From positions 1 through 38,673 of the forward strand of contig CAZMHI010000048.1 of NCBI GenBank assembly GCA_964566055.1: a stretch of 38,673 nt of DNA, written 5' to 3'. Source of the stretch: TMED23 sp964566055. GTDB taxonomy: Bacteria; Pseudomonadota; Alphaproteobacteria; Rhodospirillales; UBA2165. Made by a program: the position numbers and the translations under genes. Position 1 is the first letter of the stretch; each line of letters begins with the position of its first letter. Of the stretch, positions 1-7,591 are shown one piece after another. Below the pieces are notes generated by a model that was given only the letters and a program-made list of their open reading frames with translations, did no database searches and had not been told where the DNA came from.

Positions 1-1169
1 GTCTCGTGCTGCTGTTCTCGATGGGCATGCGGCAAAGCTTTGGTCTGTTTCAATCGCCGATCTCGCAAGCTTTTGGTATCGGTATAACCGCTTTCTCCTT
101 TTCCCTCGCCTTACAGAATTTATTGTGGGGCGTCTCGCAACCCTTCGTTGGCGCCATCGCCGATAAATTCGGCTCCGGCCGGGTTATTGCGGTTGCCGGC
201 GTTCTTCAAGCCCTGGGTTTAGTCTGGCTGGCAACGGCCAGTTCTGAGTGGGAGCTCCACGCCAGTGCCGGTATCATCATCGGCATTTCGGGCGCCGGCA
301 CCACCTGGGCGGTGATGCTCTCGGTGATTGCCCGCAATGTGCCGGAAAGCCGCCGCACGCTGTTTTTCGGCATCGGCGGCTCGGTTGGCACCGGCGGCCA
401 GATCCTGCTGGCGCCCTTAAATCAATTTAATATTATCAATTTCGGCTGGGTTGGCGCGCTGCTCATTCTCGCTGTTATGATCAGCCTGATCGTGCCCCTG
501 GCCTATATCCTTAAAGGTAAAACCAGTGATCATTCAGCCGCCAAGGAGCACGCGGAAACCTTGTTGCAAACACTCAACCGGGCGCGTCAGCATTCCGGCT
601 ATTTGTTTTTGACCGCCGGTTTTTTTGTCTGCGGCTTCCAGGTCATGTTCGTGATGGCCCATCTGCCCACCTTTCTGCAAACTCAGGGCATGCCGGATTG
701 GCTGCCGGGCACGGCGATCAGTATCATCGGCATTACCAATTTAGTTGGCACCTTCGGCTTTGGTTACCTCGGCGATAAATATTCCAAGAAATATCTGCTC
801 AGCACGCTGTATTTTTCCCGCGCTGTGGTCATCTCAATTTTCCTAATTTTCCCGATATCCGTAACCTCGGTTTTGGTTTTCTGTTTTTGCATCGGCTTTT
901 TGTGGCTGGCGACCGTGCCGCTCACGAATGCGCTGGTCGGCCAGCTATTCGGACTTAAATATTTGGCGACCCTGGCCGGGATTGTGTTTTGTTCCCATCA
1001 ATTGGGATCCTTCACTTCGGTATGGTTGGGGGGGTATCTGTTTGACGCCACCGGGTCTTATACGCTGGTCTGGCAGATCGCCATTGCCTTGGGAGTGGTT
1101 GCGGCTCTGCTCCACTTGCCGATCAATGAAACCGCGACAGCGCCCGAGCCAGCACCAGCTGCTGAGTAG
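1..1169 (+). CDS. MFS transporter, 5' end cut off by the window
   Basis: This is a major facilitator superfamily secondary transporter in the inner membrane; its substrate cannot be told from sequence. The frame is open to the first base. A GTG at position 6 is available, but the protein there already reads MGMRQSFGLF, which in this family lies inside the first helix, so roughly 10-25 N-terminal residues probably lie outside the window. About 11 hydrophobic segments are visible. The helix 2-3 loop carries the MFS signature region (GAIADKFGSGR), and a second copy sits in the other half (GYLGDKYSKK). The C-terminus ends in a Pro/Ala/Glu-rich tail. It converges on the LysR gene with only two bases between stop codons. 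A regulator next to a transporter suggests, but does not prove, local control. Confidence 0.85.
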   Translation, partial: LVLLFSMGMRQSFGLFQSPISQAFGIGITAFSFSLALQNLLWGVSQPFVGAIADKFGSGRVIAVAGVLQALGLVWLATASSEWELHASAGIIIGISGAGTTWAVMLSVIARNVPESRRTLFFGIGGSVGTGGQILLAPLNQFNIINFGWVGALLILAVMISLIVPLAYILKGKTSDHSAAKEHAETLLQTLNRARQHSGYLFLTAGFFVCGFQVMFVMAHLPTFLQTQGMPDWLPGTAISIIGITNLVGTFGFGYLGDKYSKKYLLSTLYFSRAVVISIFLIFPISVTSVLVFCFCIGFLWLATVPLTNALVGQLFGLKYLATLAGIVFCSHQLGSFTSVWLGGYLFDATGSYTLVWQIAIALGVVAALLHLPINETATAPEPAPAAE

Positions 1170-1171
1170 TC

Positions 1172-2050
1172 CTAGCTCGTAAACGTCCCGTTATTGAAAC
1201 TTTCAAGAATGTGATCGGCAACCCGGTCAATCACTTGCGTACGGTTCTCTTTTCTAAGCAAGGCCAGGGGGCTCGCCGGGAGAGCCGGAAAACCTTCTTC
1301 TGGTGTGAGCTCCCGCAATCCTGCCGGCACGGCGCAGCGTGCCAGGGCGGTTATCGCCAGGCCGGCTTTGACCGCAGCCGTGAGGCCGGCATGATTAGGA
1401 CTTGAATAAGCCATGCGGTAATTGCGGCCCATTTTATCGAGTTTCTCGAGCACCGCTTGGCGCACGGGACAGGTTGGCTCGAACAAGGCCACTGGCAGCG
1501 GGTCTTCCTCATGGACCAAATGGGTCGGTGACGTGATCCAAACGACGGATTGGCGGGACACGATATCGCCTTTGGGATAATCAGGCCGGTTGGTGATCAG
1601 CACGATATCGAGGCGGCCCTGTTTTAGTTCATCGACCAGTTCTTCGCTGGATTGACATTCGATTTCAAACTGGATGCGGGGGAAAGCTTCCGCCGAGCTC
1701 GATAGGATTTGCGGCAAATAGGCTTCGACATAATCATCTGGAATACCAAAGCGGACCAAGCCTTCCAAATGGGGCTCGGTAAAAACAGCAACAGCTTCGT
1801 CGTGGAGTTTCAAAATCCGGCGGGCGAAGCCGATAAAATCGCTGCCGCTCGGCGTTAGCTTCATTTTCCGGCCATCCCGTTCAAACAGCTGTTTGCCGAC
1901 AGTTTGTTCGAGCTTGTTGACCTGCTGGCTGACAGCGGATTGGGTGCGGTAAACCTGATCGGCGGCTGAGGTAAAGCTGCCGGTGTCGGCAATCGCCACA
2001 AAGGTCCGCAAGACATCGGTTGGAATATTAACGTCCATTTTCGGCGCCAT
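1172..2050 (-). CDS. LysR-family transcriptional regulator
   Basis: This 292-residue protein has the usual LysR length and layout. An N-terminal winged helix-turn-helix spans roughly residues 8-67, including TFVAIADTGSFTSAADQVYR and a TQSAVSQQVNKLE recognition helix. A periplasmic-binding-like effector domain fills the rest (about 95-285). It is expected to be a DNA-binding activator or repressor responding to a small ligand that cannot be identified here. The ATG at 2050 was kept because it gives full length; an alternative ATG lies at 2038, and neither has a clear Shine-Dalgarno site. Its start faces the DUF1127 gene, and a 24-base imperfect palindrome lies between them (2088-2111). Possible targets are itself, the DUF1127 gene and the convergent MFS transporter; all three are inference. 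Confidence 0.93.
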   Translation of the reverse strand: MAPKMDVNIPTDVLRTFVAIADTGSFTSAADQVYRTQSAVSQQVNKLEQTVGKQLFERDGRKMKLTPSGSDFIGFARRILKLHDEAVAVFTEPHLEGLVRFGIPDDYVEAYLPQILSSSAEAFPRIQFEIECQSSEELVDELKQGRLDIVLITNRPDYPKGDIVSRQSVVWITSPTHLVHEEDPLPVALFEPTCPVRQAVLEKLDKMGRNYRMAYSSPNHAGLTAAVKAGLAITALARCAVPAGLRELTPEEGFPALPASPLALLRKENRTQVIDRVADHILESFNNGTFTS

Positions 2051-2087
2051 TTGATTATAAGAAAATCTAATGAATACTATTAAAACA

Positions 2088-2111
2088 ATTCGTTGGATTA
2101 ATCAATCGAAT
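2088..2111. promoter_or_regulatory. imperfect palindrome, candidate LysR operator
   Basis: The core is the perfect 8-base palindrome GATTAATC at 2096-2103. It is extended by matching outer arms ATTCG (2088-2092) and CGAAT (2107-2111), so about 10 of 12 positions per arm pair. It lies 38-61 bases upstream of the LysR start codon, in the divergent region shared with the DUF1127 gene. This is where LysR regulators typically bind their own promoters. Binding is inferred. Confidence 0.4.
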
Positions 2112-2173
2112 AAGCGCATATCAGGCTCATCGATTAAACTTTTTAACTAAATGAGGCCAAAAGGAATATCGTT

Positions 2174-2494
2174 ATGGATAAAAGTATAGAAATTTCGCAA
2201 GTATTTGCTGCTGCCGGTAAAAGTATCTGGTTCATCGCTAAAGCGACAACAACTGTGCTCATGAATAATGCGGTCCTCATTGTGAAGCGCCGGAACGAAC
2301 TCGCCCGTCAGCGCTATCAACTGTCGAATATGGATGACGCTCAATTGCGGGACATCGGCATAAGCCGTGAAGTGGCGGAAAAAGAAGCCGCCAGACCGCT
2401 TTGGGATGATTCCCAAAGGTCTGCAGCGCGTCAGCCAATTACAGATCAAATCGCACAAAGGAGCGGTGAACTTGCGGCGAAAGCCAGCTATTAA
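2174..2494 (+). CDS. DUF1127 (YjiS-like) small protein
   Basis: This 106-residue basic protein carries the DUF1127 motif at about residues 38-76: RRNELARQRYQLSNMDDAQL followed by RDIGISREVAEKEA, ending near PLW. Such proteins are common in alphaproteobacteria. Members have been linked to RNA maturation, phosphate or carbon metabolism and stress adaptation, but no single biochemical role is settled. The N-terminal 35 residues are less typical and mildly hydrophobic. The gene starts with ATG (2174) after an AAAAGGAAT stretch that can serve as ribosome binding site. It is divergent from the LysR gene and shares a TTAA stop with the convergent cyclase gene at 2491-2494. The family call is firm; the function is not. 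Confidence 0.85.
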   Translation: MDKSIEISQVFAAAGKSIWFIAKATTTVLMNNAVLIVKRRNELARQRYQLSNMDDAQLRDIGISREVAEKEAARPLWDDSQRSAARQPITDQIAQRSGELAAKASY

Positions 2495-4149
2495 AGATCA
2501 AGTGTCTGAGGTTCGGCGACGGTGTAAATGGTAATATCACCGTCGCGGCCTCTGACATCAGCCTGATGCTGGGGCAGGCCGGACAACTCTAATCCGGCAC
2601 AGTCTGCCGCGGCCTTCGAAATGATTAGCGGCACCCCATATTCCTTGGTCAGGCTTTCCAGCCTAGCCGTGACATTGACATCATCACCAATGGCCGAAAA
2701 ATTCTGTGCGCTCGGCGGGCCCATGGTGCCGACAATGGCATCGCCACAATGAATCCCGATACCCATCCGCAGCGGCTCCTTAACTTCCCGCTCTAAGCGT
2801 TCGTTGAGCGCGGCCAGCCGGTCGACCATGCTGATCGCCCCTTTGACGGCATCCCGGCATCCCTGATCAACATCTGATTGCAGACCATATAAGGCCATTA
2901 AGCCGTCACCGGAAAACTGTGCGTAGTGGCCATCGGATTCTTCGAGGGCTGCCGACATTTCGGCGAAAAACTGATTGAGAATAAACAGCACGTCATAGGG
3001 CAGTTTTTCTTCGCCGAGCTTGGTCGAGCCGCGCAAATCAATAAACATCACCGCAACTTTCTGCTCGCGTCCCTGAATGCCGCCGGGCTGGTTGGCGTCT
3101 CGAGCGGTGGCTGTCGGTGGCAGCATGGGCCGGATCGAGAGATCGCGACGTGGTTTGGTTTGGCAGGCCAGCCGCACCTCCGGTTCAGCGTGAACCCGCA
3201 CCAGGGCATTGCGCTCAAGTTCTTCCGGCAGGGGCAATTCCTGATAGGCTTCACCAACATGGACCCGGCAGGTGGTGCAACGTCCGCGCCCGCCACAGAC
3301 TGCCGCGTGAGGGATGCCTGCAATACGCAGGGTTTCCAGAATGGATTGTCCGACCGGCGCCCGCAGCGTCATATTATTGTCCAGGATAAGACGGTAGATA
3401 CCGTGGCGATTGCGATAAAGCCGCCGGATGAAGCGGGCGATAAAAACCGAAATCACCAAGCCGCCGAAGACGTACCAGCCGATAAACTCAAATCCGAGCA
3501 GATTACTAAGACTTTCAGCGCCATAATCATTGACGGGTTTAAATACCCGGTTGAGAAAATTGGGGTCGCTGGCATTGACCTGATCCAATTGCCGGCCAAT
3601 GCGGGCAAACCCTAACAGCGCCAGGATCGGGGTCACGACCGCAAAGGCGTAGATGACAATAAACCAGTCTTGATACCAGGCTTTGAGCCGGAGCCAGAAA
3701 TGCAGGCCGACCCAGAGGTGTCCCCAGACAATCAGCAGCATCAGGCTTTGCTGAACACCCCGCATGGGCTTGGCGATCCACAGCACGGCAATCAAATATT
3801 CGTAGGTTGTATCAAAGCCAATGACCTGACTGGCGATGGCGGTGCCGATAACGTGGATCAGGATCAGCGGAAAAATAAGAATACCAAGACCGATCTGCAC
3901 GGCTTCCCAAAGCGGCATTCTGAGAGTGCTCCGCCGGTAGAGCGCGAATAGGGATAAAAAGAAATGGGTTAGAAAAGCCAGCATCAAAATCGGCCCGCCG
4001 ATTGTTGGCCCCCAAATCACTTTCATGCCGAAGCGCATGTTCTCCATGACTTCATAGGAGATCAGGCCCAGCGCGTGATTGATGACATGGGGAATGACAT
4101 AGAGGGCGACGATCACCCCGGACCACATTCTAATTCGCCGTTCCCACAT
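2491..4149 (-). CDS. membrane-anchored class III adenylate/guanylate cyclase with 2Fe-2S ferredoxin domain
   Basis: This 552-residue fusion has three parts. Residues 1-245 contain about six membrane helices with several histidines in or near them (for example H21, H25, H62, H99, H144, H150), resembling a cytochrome b-like anchor. Residues about 253-340 are a ferredoxin-type 2Fe-2S domain with cysteines C285, C291, C294 and C329 (CX5CX2CX34C, adrenodoxin-like spacing). Residues about 363-545 are a class III cyclase domain with metal aspartates D371 (FIDLRGST) and D415 (FSGDG) and the catalytic N492/R496 in DDVNVTARLE, so it should be active. It probably makes cAMP (possibly cGMP) in response to a redox or electron-transfer state sensed at the membrane. 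Heme binding and the sensing role are inference. Its start is divergent from the TrmH-like gene. Confidence 0.9.
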   Translation of the reverse strand: MWERRIRMWSGVIVALYVIPHVINHALGLISYEVMENMRFGMKVIWGPTIGGPILMLAFLTHFFLSLFALYRRSTLRMPLWEAVQIGLGILIFPLILIHVIGTAIASQVIGFDTTYEYLIAVLWIAKPMRGVQQSLMLLIVWGHLWVGLHFWLRLKAWYQDWFIVIYAFAVVTPILALLGFARIGRQLDQVNASDPNFLNRVFKPVNDYGAESLSNLLGFEFIGWYVFGGLVISVFIARFIRRLYRNRHGIYRLILDNNMTLRAPVGQSILETLRIAGIPHAAVCGGRGRCTTCRVHVGEAYQELPLPEELERNALVRVHAEPEVRLACQTKPRRDLSIRPMLPPTATARDANQPGGIQGREQKVAVMFIDLRGSTKLGEEKLPYDVLFILNQFFAEMSAALEESDGHYAQFSGDGLMALYGLQSDVDQGCRDAVKGAISMVDRLAALNERLEREVKEPLRMGIGIHCGDAIVGTMGPPSAQNFSAIGDDVNVTARLESLTKEYGVPLIISKAAADCAGLELSGLPQHQADVRGRDGDITIYTVAEPQTLDL

Positions 4150-4280
4150 TTATCCGCAATCCTTCAGGTCTTAATCTCTTAATAAATTTCAGCTATAACT
4201 GAACTCAACCCTTGATTCTTAAATGATTTTGACCAAATTGAGGGCCGATTACACGTAAATTGTTTGTGTGGGAGAATTAA

Positions 4281-4874
4281 GTGCGCGGATATTTCGGCAT
4301 CGGTGCGGAGAAGATCAGCAAATCCAGGAATGTCGGCAGCCTGTTCCGCTCGGCCCATGCCTTTGGTGCGGATTTTATGTTCACGGTTAATGCTGCTTAT
4401 GGCCGGCGTCAGGGCGGGCAGACTGATACCTCGGACGCACCCGCTCACGTACCGTTTTACAGTTTCCCCGATATCAATTCGATGGTGCTGCCGGAAGGTT
4501 GTGATCTGGTCGGCATTGAGCTGATAGACGAAGCGATTGATCTGCCAAGCTTTCGCCATCCCCGTCAGGCGGCTTATATCTTAGGGCCGGAACGAGGGTC
4601 CCTATCGCCGGAAATGATTGAGAGATGCAACTTTACCATCAAAATTCCGACAAAATTTTGTATCAATGTAGGTCTCGCCGGCGCCATTGTGATGTATGAT
4701 CGGGTAAAATCTTTGGGTAAATTTGCCCGCCGGCCGGAAACGCCGGGTGGCGAGTTGGAAGCACTGCCGGACCATGTTTACGGCGGGACTATTCAGCGGA
4801 CGCAGATGGAGCAGTTTTTGGATGCGCCACCGGATGTGCATTATGGACAAGAAGAGTTAGTGGAAGAAGAATGA
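4281..4874 (+). CDS. TrmH/SpoU-family RNA 2'-O-methyltransferase
   Basis: This 197-residue SPOUT-class protein carries the three SpoU motifs. Motif 1 is near residues 14-30 (SRNVGSLFRSAHAFGAD), motif 2 is ILGPERGSL (about residues 95-105), and motif 3 is IKIPTKFCINVGLAGAIVMYD (about 115-135), which forms the trefoil-knot AdoMet site. It should methylate the 2'-hydroxyl of a ribose in tRNA or rRNA; the target cannot be stated. The start is the GTG at 4281, preceded by GGGAG at a good distance. The C-terminal 50 residues are an extension past the knot. Its TGA stop overlaps the ATG of the IalB-like gene (4871-4874), so the two are likely translationally coupled, and rlmN follows in the same run. 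Confidence 0.88.
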   Translation: MRGYFGIGAEKISKSRNVGSLFRSAHAFGADFMFTVNAAYGRRQGGQTDTSDAPAHVPFYSFPDINSMVLPEGCDLVGIELIDEAIDLPSFRHPRQAAYILGPERGSLSPEMIERCNFTIKIPTKFCINVGLAGAIVMYDRVKSLGKFARRPETPGGELEALPDHVYGGTIQRTQMEQFLDAPPDVHYGQEELVEEE

Positions 4875-5380
4875 AACATCGTTTAGCCGGTTCTCTTATC
4901 AGTGCTGTTTTTCTGATCTTATCCTTTGAGGGTCAGGCACAGACGCTGATCAACAATTTCGGAGATTGGAGCGCTTTTGCCGATGGCAAAGGCAAAGCTA
5001 AAACTTGCAATATCGCCAGCCTGCCCAAAAAAGAAACCGGTAAATATAAATCGCGTGGTAACACTTATATTCTGGTGACCCACCGTCCAGCTGAGAAAAG
5101 CCGCGATGTGTTTGAGCTCCGCGCCGGCTATGTCTATCGCAAAGACAGTGAAGTGACCGTCAATATTGATGGCCAGGTCTATAAGTTGTTCACCGACCGG
5201 GGCACGGCCTGGGCGCATGATCAAAAAGCCGACCGCTCCCTGGCGCGCATGATGATCAGGGGTAAATCAATGATCGTTACCGGCTTTTCCGGGCGTGGCA
5301 CCAAGACCATCGACACCTATTCCTTGAGCGGCTTTACCGCGGCCTATAAAGCCATCGGCAAGGCCTGCGGCGTGAAATAA
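4871..5380 (+). CDS. IalB-family (invasion-associated locus B) exported protein
   Basis: This 169-residue protein begins with a signal peptide (residues 1-23; KHR charge, hydrophobic core, likely cleavage after GQA), so it is periplasmic or secreted. The mature part fits the IalB family: the early FGDWSAF motif, the mid-protein LRAGYVYRKDSEVTVNIDG stretch, the FTDRGTAWAHD region and the C-terminal sequence ending KACGVK. Two cysteines (in TCNIAS and KACG) could form a disulfide. IalB was named for erythrocyte invasion in Bartonella, but the family is widespread in free-living alphaproteobacteria, where its role is unclear. It overlaps the methyltransferase gene by four bases upstream, and its stop overlaps the rlmN start by one base. 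It is thus embedded in an RNA-modification operon. Confidence 0.88.
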   Translation: MKHRLAGSLISAVFLILSFEGQAQTLINNFGDWSAFADGKGKAKTCNIASLPKKETGKYKSRGNTYILVTHRPAEKSRDVFELRAGYVYRKDSEVTVNIDGQVYKLFTDRGTAWAHDQKADRSLARMMIRGKSMIVTGFSGRGTKTIDTYSLSGFTAAYKAIGKACGVK

Positions 5381-6474
5381 TGGCAAAGAAAAATCTCATC
5401 GGGCTCAGTCGCGAAGAACTGCAAGCCGAACTTATAGCGATTGGCGAGAAGGCGTTTCGTACCAAGCAGCTCTGGCATTGGATTTACCATCAGGGCGAAA
5501 CTGATTTCGACAAGATGACAACGCTCGGCAAGCCGCTCCGGGAAAAGCTGAAAGACTCCTATATTTTACTCAAACCCGAAGTCGTCACCGAGCAATTGTC
5601 CGAAGATACCACCCATAAATGGCTGTTGCGGACTCAGGATGGTAATGAAGTGGAAGCGGTCTTTATTCCGGAAGACGGCCGGGGTGCGCTATGTATCTCC
5701 TCACAGGTCGGCTGCACGCTGACCTGTTCGTTCTGTCATACCGGCACGCAAAAGCTGGTGCGCAATTTGACGGCAGCAGAGATTGTCGGCCAGATGATGG
5801 TGGCCAGAGATACTTACAATGAGTGGCCCTCAAACGGCCACGACCGGCAACTCACCAATATTGTCATGATGGGCATGGGGGAGCCGCTTTATAATTTCGA
5901 CGAGGTTGCCAAGGCGATCAAAATTATCCTGGATGAGGAAGGCATTTCGCTCTCCCGGCGGCGGATAACGCTTTCGACCTCGGGTGTAGTGCCGCTAATC
6001 GAGCGCTGTGGCGAGGAGTTAGGCGTTGGTCTGGCGGTCTCGCTTCACGCTGTGCGGGACGAGCTCAGAGATGTTCTGGTGCCGATCAACAAAAAGTATC
6101 CCATTGCGGATCTTCTTGAGGCCTGCCGCAAATATCCGGGCGCCAACAATGCCCGGCGCATCACCTTCGAATATGTCATGCTTGATGGCATTAACGATTC
6201 AGCCGCAGACGCCAAAGAATTGGCGCGGTTACTCAAAGACATTCCGGCCAAGATCAACCTCATCCCGTTTAATAAATGGCCGGGTGTTGAATATGAATGC
6301 TCGTCACATCATACCATTAAGCAGTTCTCGGAAATCCTTAACGAGCGGGGGCTCAGCGCGCCAATCCGTATGCCCCGCGGTCGTGATATCATGGCCGCCT
6401 GTGGCCAGCTTAAATCCGCCAGTGAAGCGACACGGAAGTATTCGGATAAAAAGCCCCAACAACCGGCGGCATAA
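5380..6474 (+). CDS. rlmN: dual-specificity RNA methyltransferase RlmN
   Basis: This is a radical-SAM enzyme that methylates C2 of adenine 2503 in 23S rRNA, and A37 of some tRNAs. The 364-residue length is normal. The radical SAM cluster motif CX3CX2C is C112, C116 and C119. The SAM-binding GMGEPL is at about 165-170. The methyl-transfer cysteine C341 lies in IMAACGQL near the C-terminus, as expected for a functional enzyme. The N-terminal accessory domain (1-90) includes the FRTKQLWHWIY stretch typical of RlmN. It is the last gene of a three-gene run with one-base overlap to the IalB gene. It converges on the 6522-7382 gene, with a hairpin between them. Confidence 0.96.
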   Translation: MAKKNLIGLSREELQAELIAIGEKAFRTKQLWHWIYHQGETDFDKMTTLGKPLREKLKDSYILLKPEVVTEQLSEDTTHKWLLRTQDGNEVEAVFIPEDGRGALCISSQVGCTLTCSFCHTGTQKLVRNLTAAEIVGQMMVARDTYNEWPSNGHDRQLTNIVMMGMGEPLYNFDEVAKAIKIILDEEGISLSRRRITLSTSGVVPLIERCGEELGVGLAVSLHAVRDELRDVLVPINKKYPIADLLEACRKYPGANNARRITFEYVMLDGINDSAADAKELARLLKDIPAKINLIPFNKWPGVEYECSSHHTIKQFSEILNERGLSAPIRMPRGRDIMAACGQLKSASEATRKYSDKKPQQPAA

Positions 6475-6498
6475 AAAAAGGCGCCCTAATGAGCGCCT
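6472..6498 (-). terminator. intrinsic terminator for the leftward gene at 6522-7382
   Basis: Read on the minus strand, a 6-base stem AGGCGC/GCGCCT (6493-6498 with 6479-6484) with an 8-base loop is followed at once by seven T residues (6479-6473). It starts about 24 bases after the stop of the leftward gene and overlaps the rlmN stop codon. On the plus strand the stem is not followed by a T run, so it acts mainly leftward. Confidence 0.75.
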
Positions 6499-6521
6499 CT
6501 TCACCTAAATAAGTATGACTG

Positions 6522-7382
6522 CTACCAAACGGTTTTATTGGGGTTGTCAGAGTCCCGGCGCCCTCTACCTTTGCGGCGTTCCATCCGTGACGGTGCGTCA
6601 ATTTTCCGCTGGCGCCGTTCAGGGCCTCGTTCAACTTGATCAAGTGCGTGGCGCATTTCCTTGGTTTCGGTTTCCCAATTCATGTTTTTCTCACGCTTAA
6701 CGCCAGCGTGATTAAGTTTTTCCCACAAAGGCTCAACAGAATGTTTAATGGCATCTTCAAGCGACGTGATGGAAACTTTGTTTTCCAAAGCAGTTTCAGC
6801 ATCAAAATGACCATCGGCGCCTTTAAGATCATTAATGTCAACGGAAGCCAACAGTTCTGAAATCATGTCATCGGGTTCGTAGGCATCGCGGAGGAAGTGT
6901 TCGCCGATCGCATTTACCGCTTTGGCGGCCATAACCCAGCCTTCGGAGTCATCTTTATTGAGCCGGAAAAAATATTGTTCGCTATTGTGGTTTTTGAAGG
7001 TACCGACACCTTCTAATTCACGGGTCAGAATATTTTCGGTAAAGGCGATGAGACTTTCACCAATACGAGACGTCTTAGGAATGTCAATCGATTCAAAAAA
7101 TGGAATAAGATCTAAAACAAATACCGTACCGGTAAAGCCTTTGAAGAAAATGTCGGTTTCGTGATCAAAACCTTCACGCAGAATAGAGCCGGTAGAGACA
7201 ATTTCCTGGGGTCCAGTACTGTCATCAATGACAATTGTGCCGCTGTCGAGGTCAACACCATCATCATCAACCGGACCACCCATGCCATCATCGGGCATAT
7301 CGCCAACGACTGAATCTTTAATTTTTTTGAGTATACTTGATTTCATTTTTTTATCCCCTGGCAAATCTTCATCGTCTGCCAT
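6522..7382 (-). CDS. conserved protein of unknown function, paralog of 13333-14202
   Basis: I do not recognise a named family. The ATG at 7382 is preferred over the upstream TTG at 7400 because GAGGGA sits six bases before it; this gives 286 residues. It shares clear blocks with the product at 13333-14202: SVVGD, DGMGG, DLDSGTIVID (about 24-53), VFVLDLIPFF (87-96), YFFRLN (137-142), EHFLRDAYEP (161-170) and the C-terminal VERGPERRQ with GRRDSDNPN (274-282). The middle (about 85-165) reads like a GGDEF-type fold without the GGDEF signature; this is inference. There is no signal peptide or membrane helix. The N-terminal 60 residues are acidic and probably disordered; the tail is strongly basic. 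A TATAAT -10 candidate lies at 7404-7409 on the minus strand. A terminator follows. Confidence 0.8.
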   Translation of the reverse strand: MADDEDLPGDKKMKSSILKKIKDSVVGDMPDDGMGGPVDDDGVDLDSGTIVIDDSTGPQEIVSTGSILREGFDHETDIFFKGFTGTVFVLDLIPFFESIDIPKTSRIGESLIAFTENILTRELEGVGTFKNHNSEQYFFRLNKDDSEGWVMAAKAVNAIGEHFLRDAYEPDDMISELLASVDINDLKGADGHFDAETALENKVSITSLEDAIKHSVEPLWEKLNHAGVKREKNMNWETETKEMRHALDQVERGPERRQRKIDAPSRMERRKGRGRRDSDNPNKTVW

Positions 7383-7591
7383 ATCGGGTCCCTCAATCAA
7401 TCTATTATATTAAAAAATGCCGCACTTTCCTAGAATTTTGTATCAAATACTCCTGCTAAAAAATATACGTATTTCTATCTAGTTTTAGGTGTGAAATCTA
7501 GTCTGTAATAGCGTTTTCCGAAAATAATCTGTGGAAAACCTGCAAATAAACTCAGCTCGGGCGTTCCTTCGAGTAATAATGAGCTGAAGCC

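Noticed and set aside
2926..3615. 229-codon plus-strand open frame antisense to the cyclase gene
   Set aside because: No recognisable domain and it lies wholly inside the well-supported cyclase gene; treated as a shadow frame.
7552..7587. Hairpin after the ScfR-type regulator stop as a firm terminator
   Set aside because: The stem is 7 bases (TCAGCTC/GAGCTGA) with a loop over 20 bases and only a short broken T run, so it is too weak to list as a feature.
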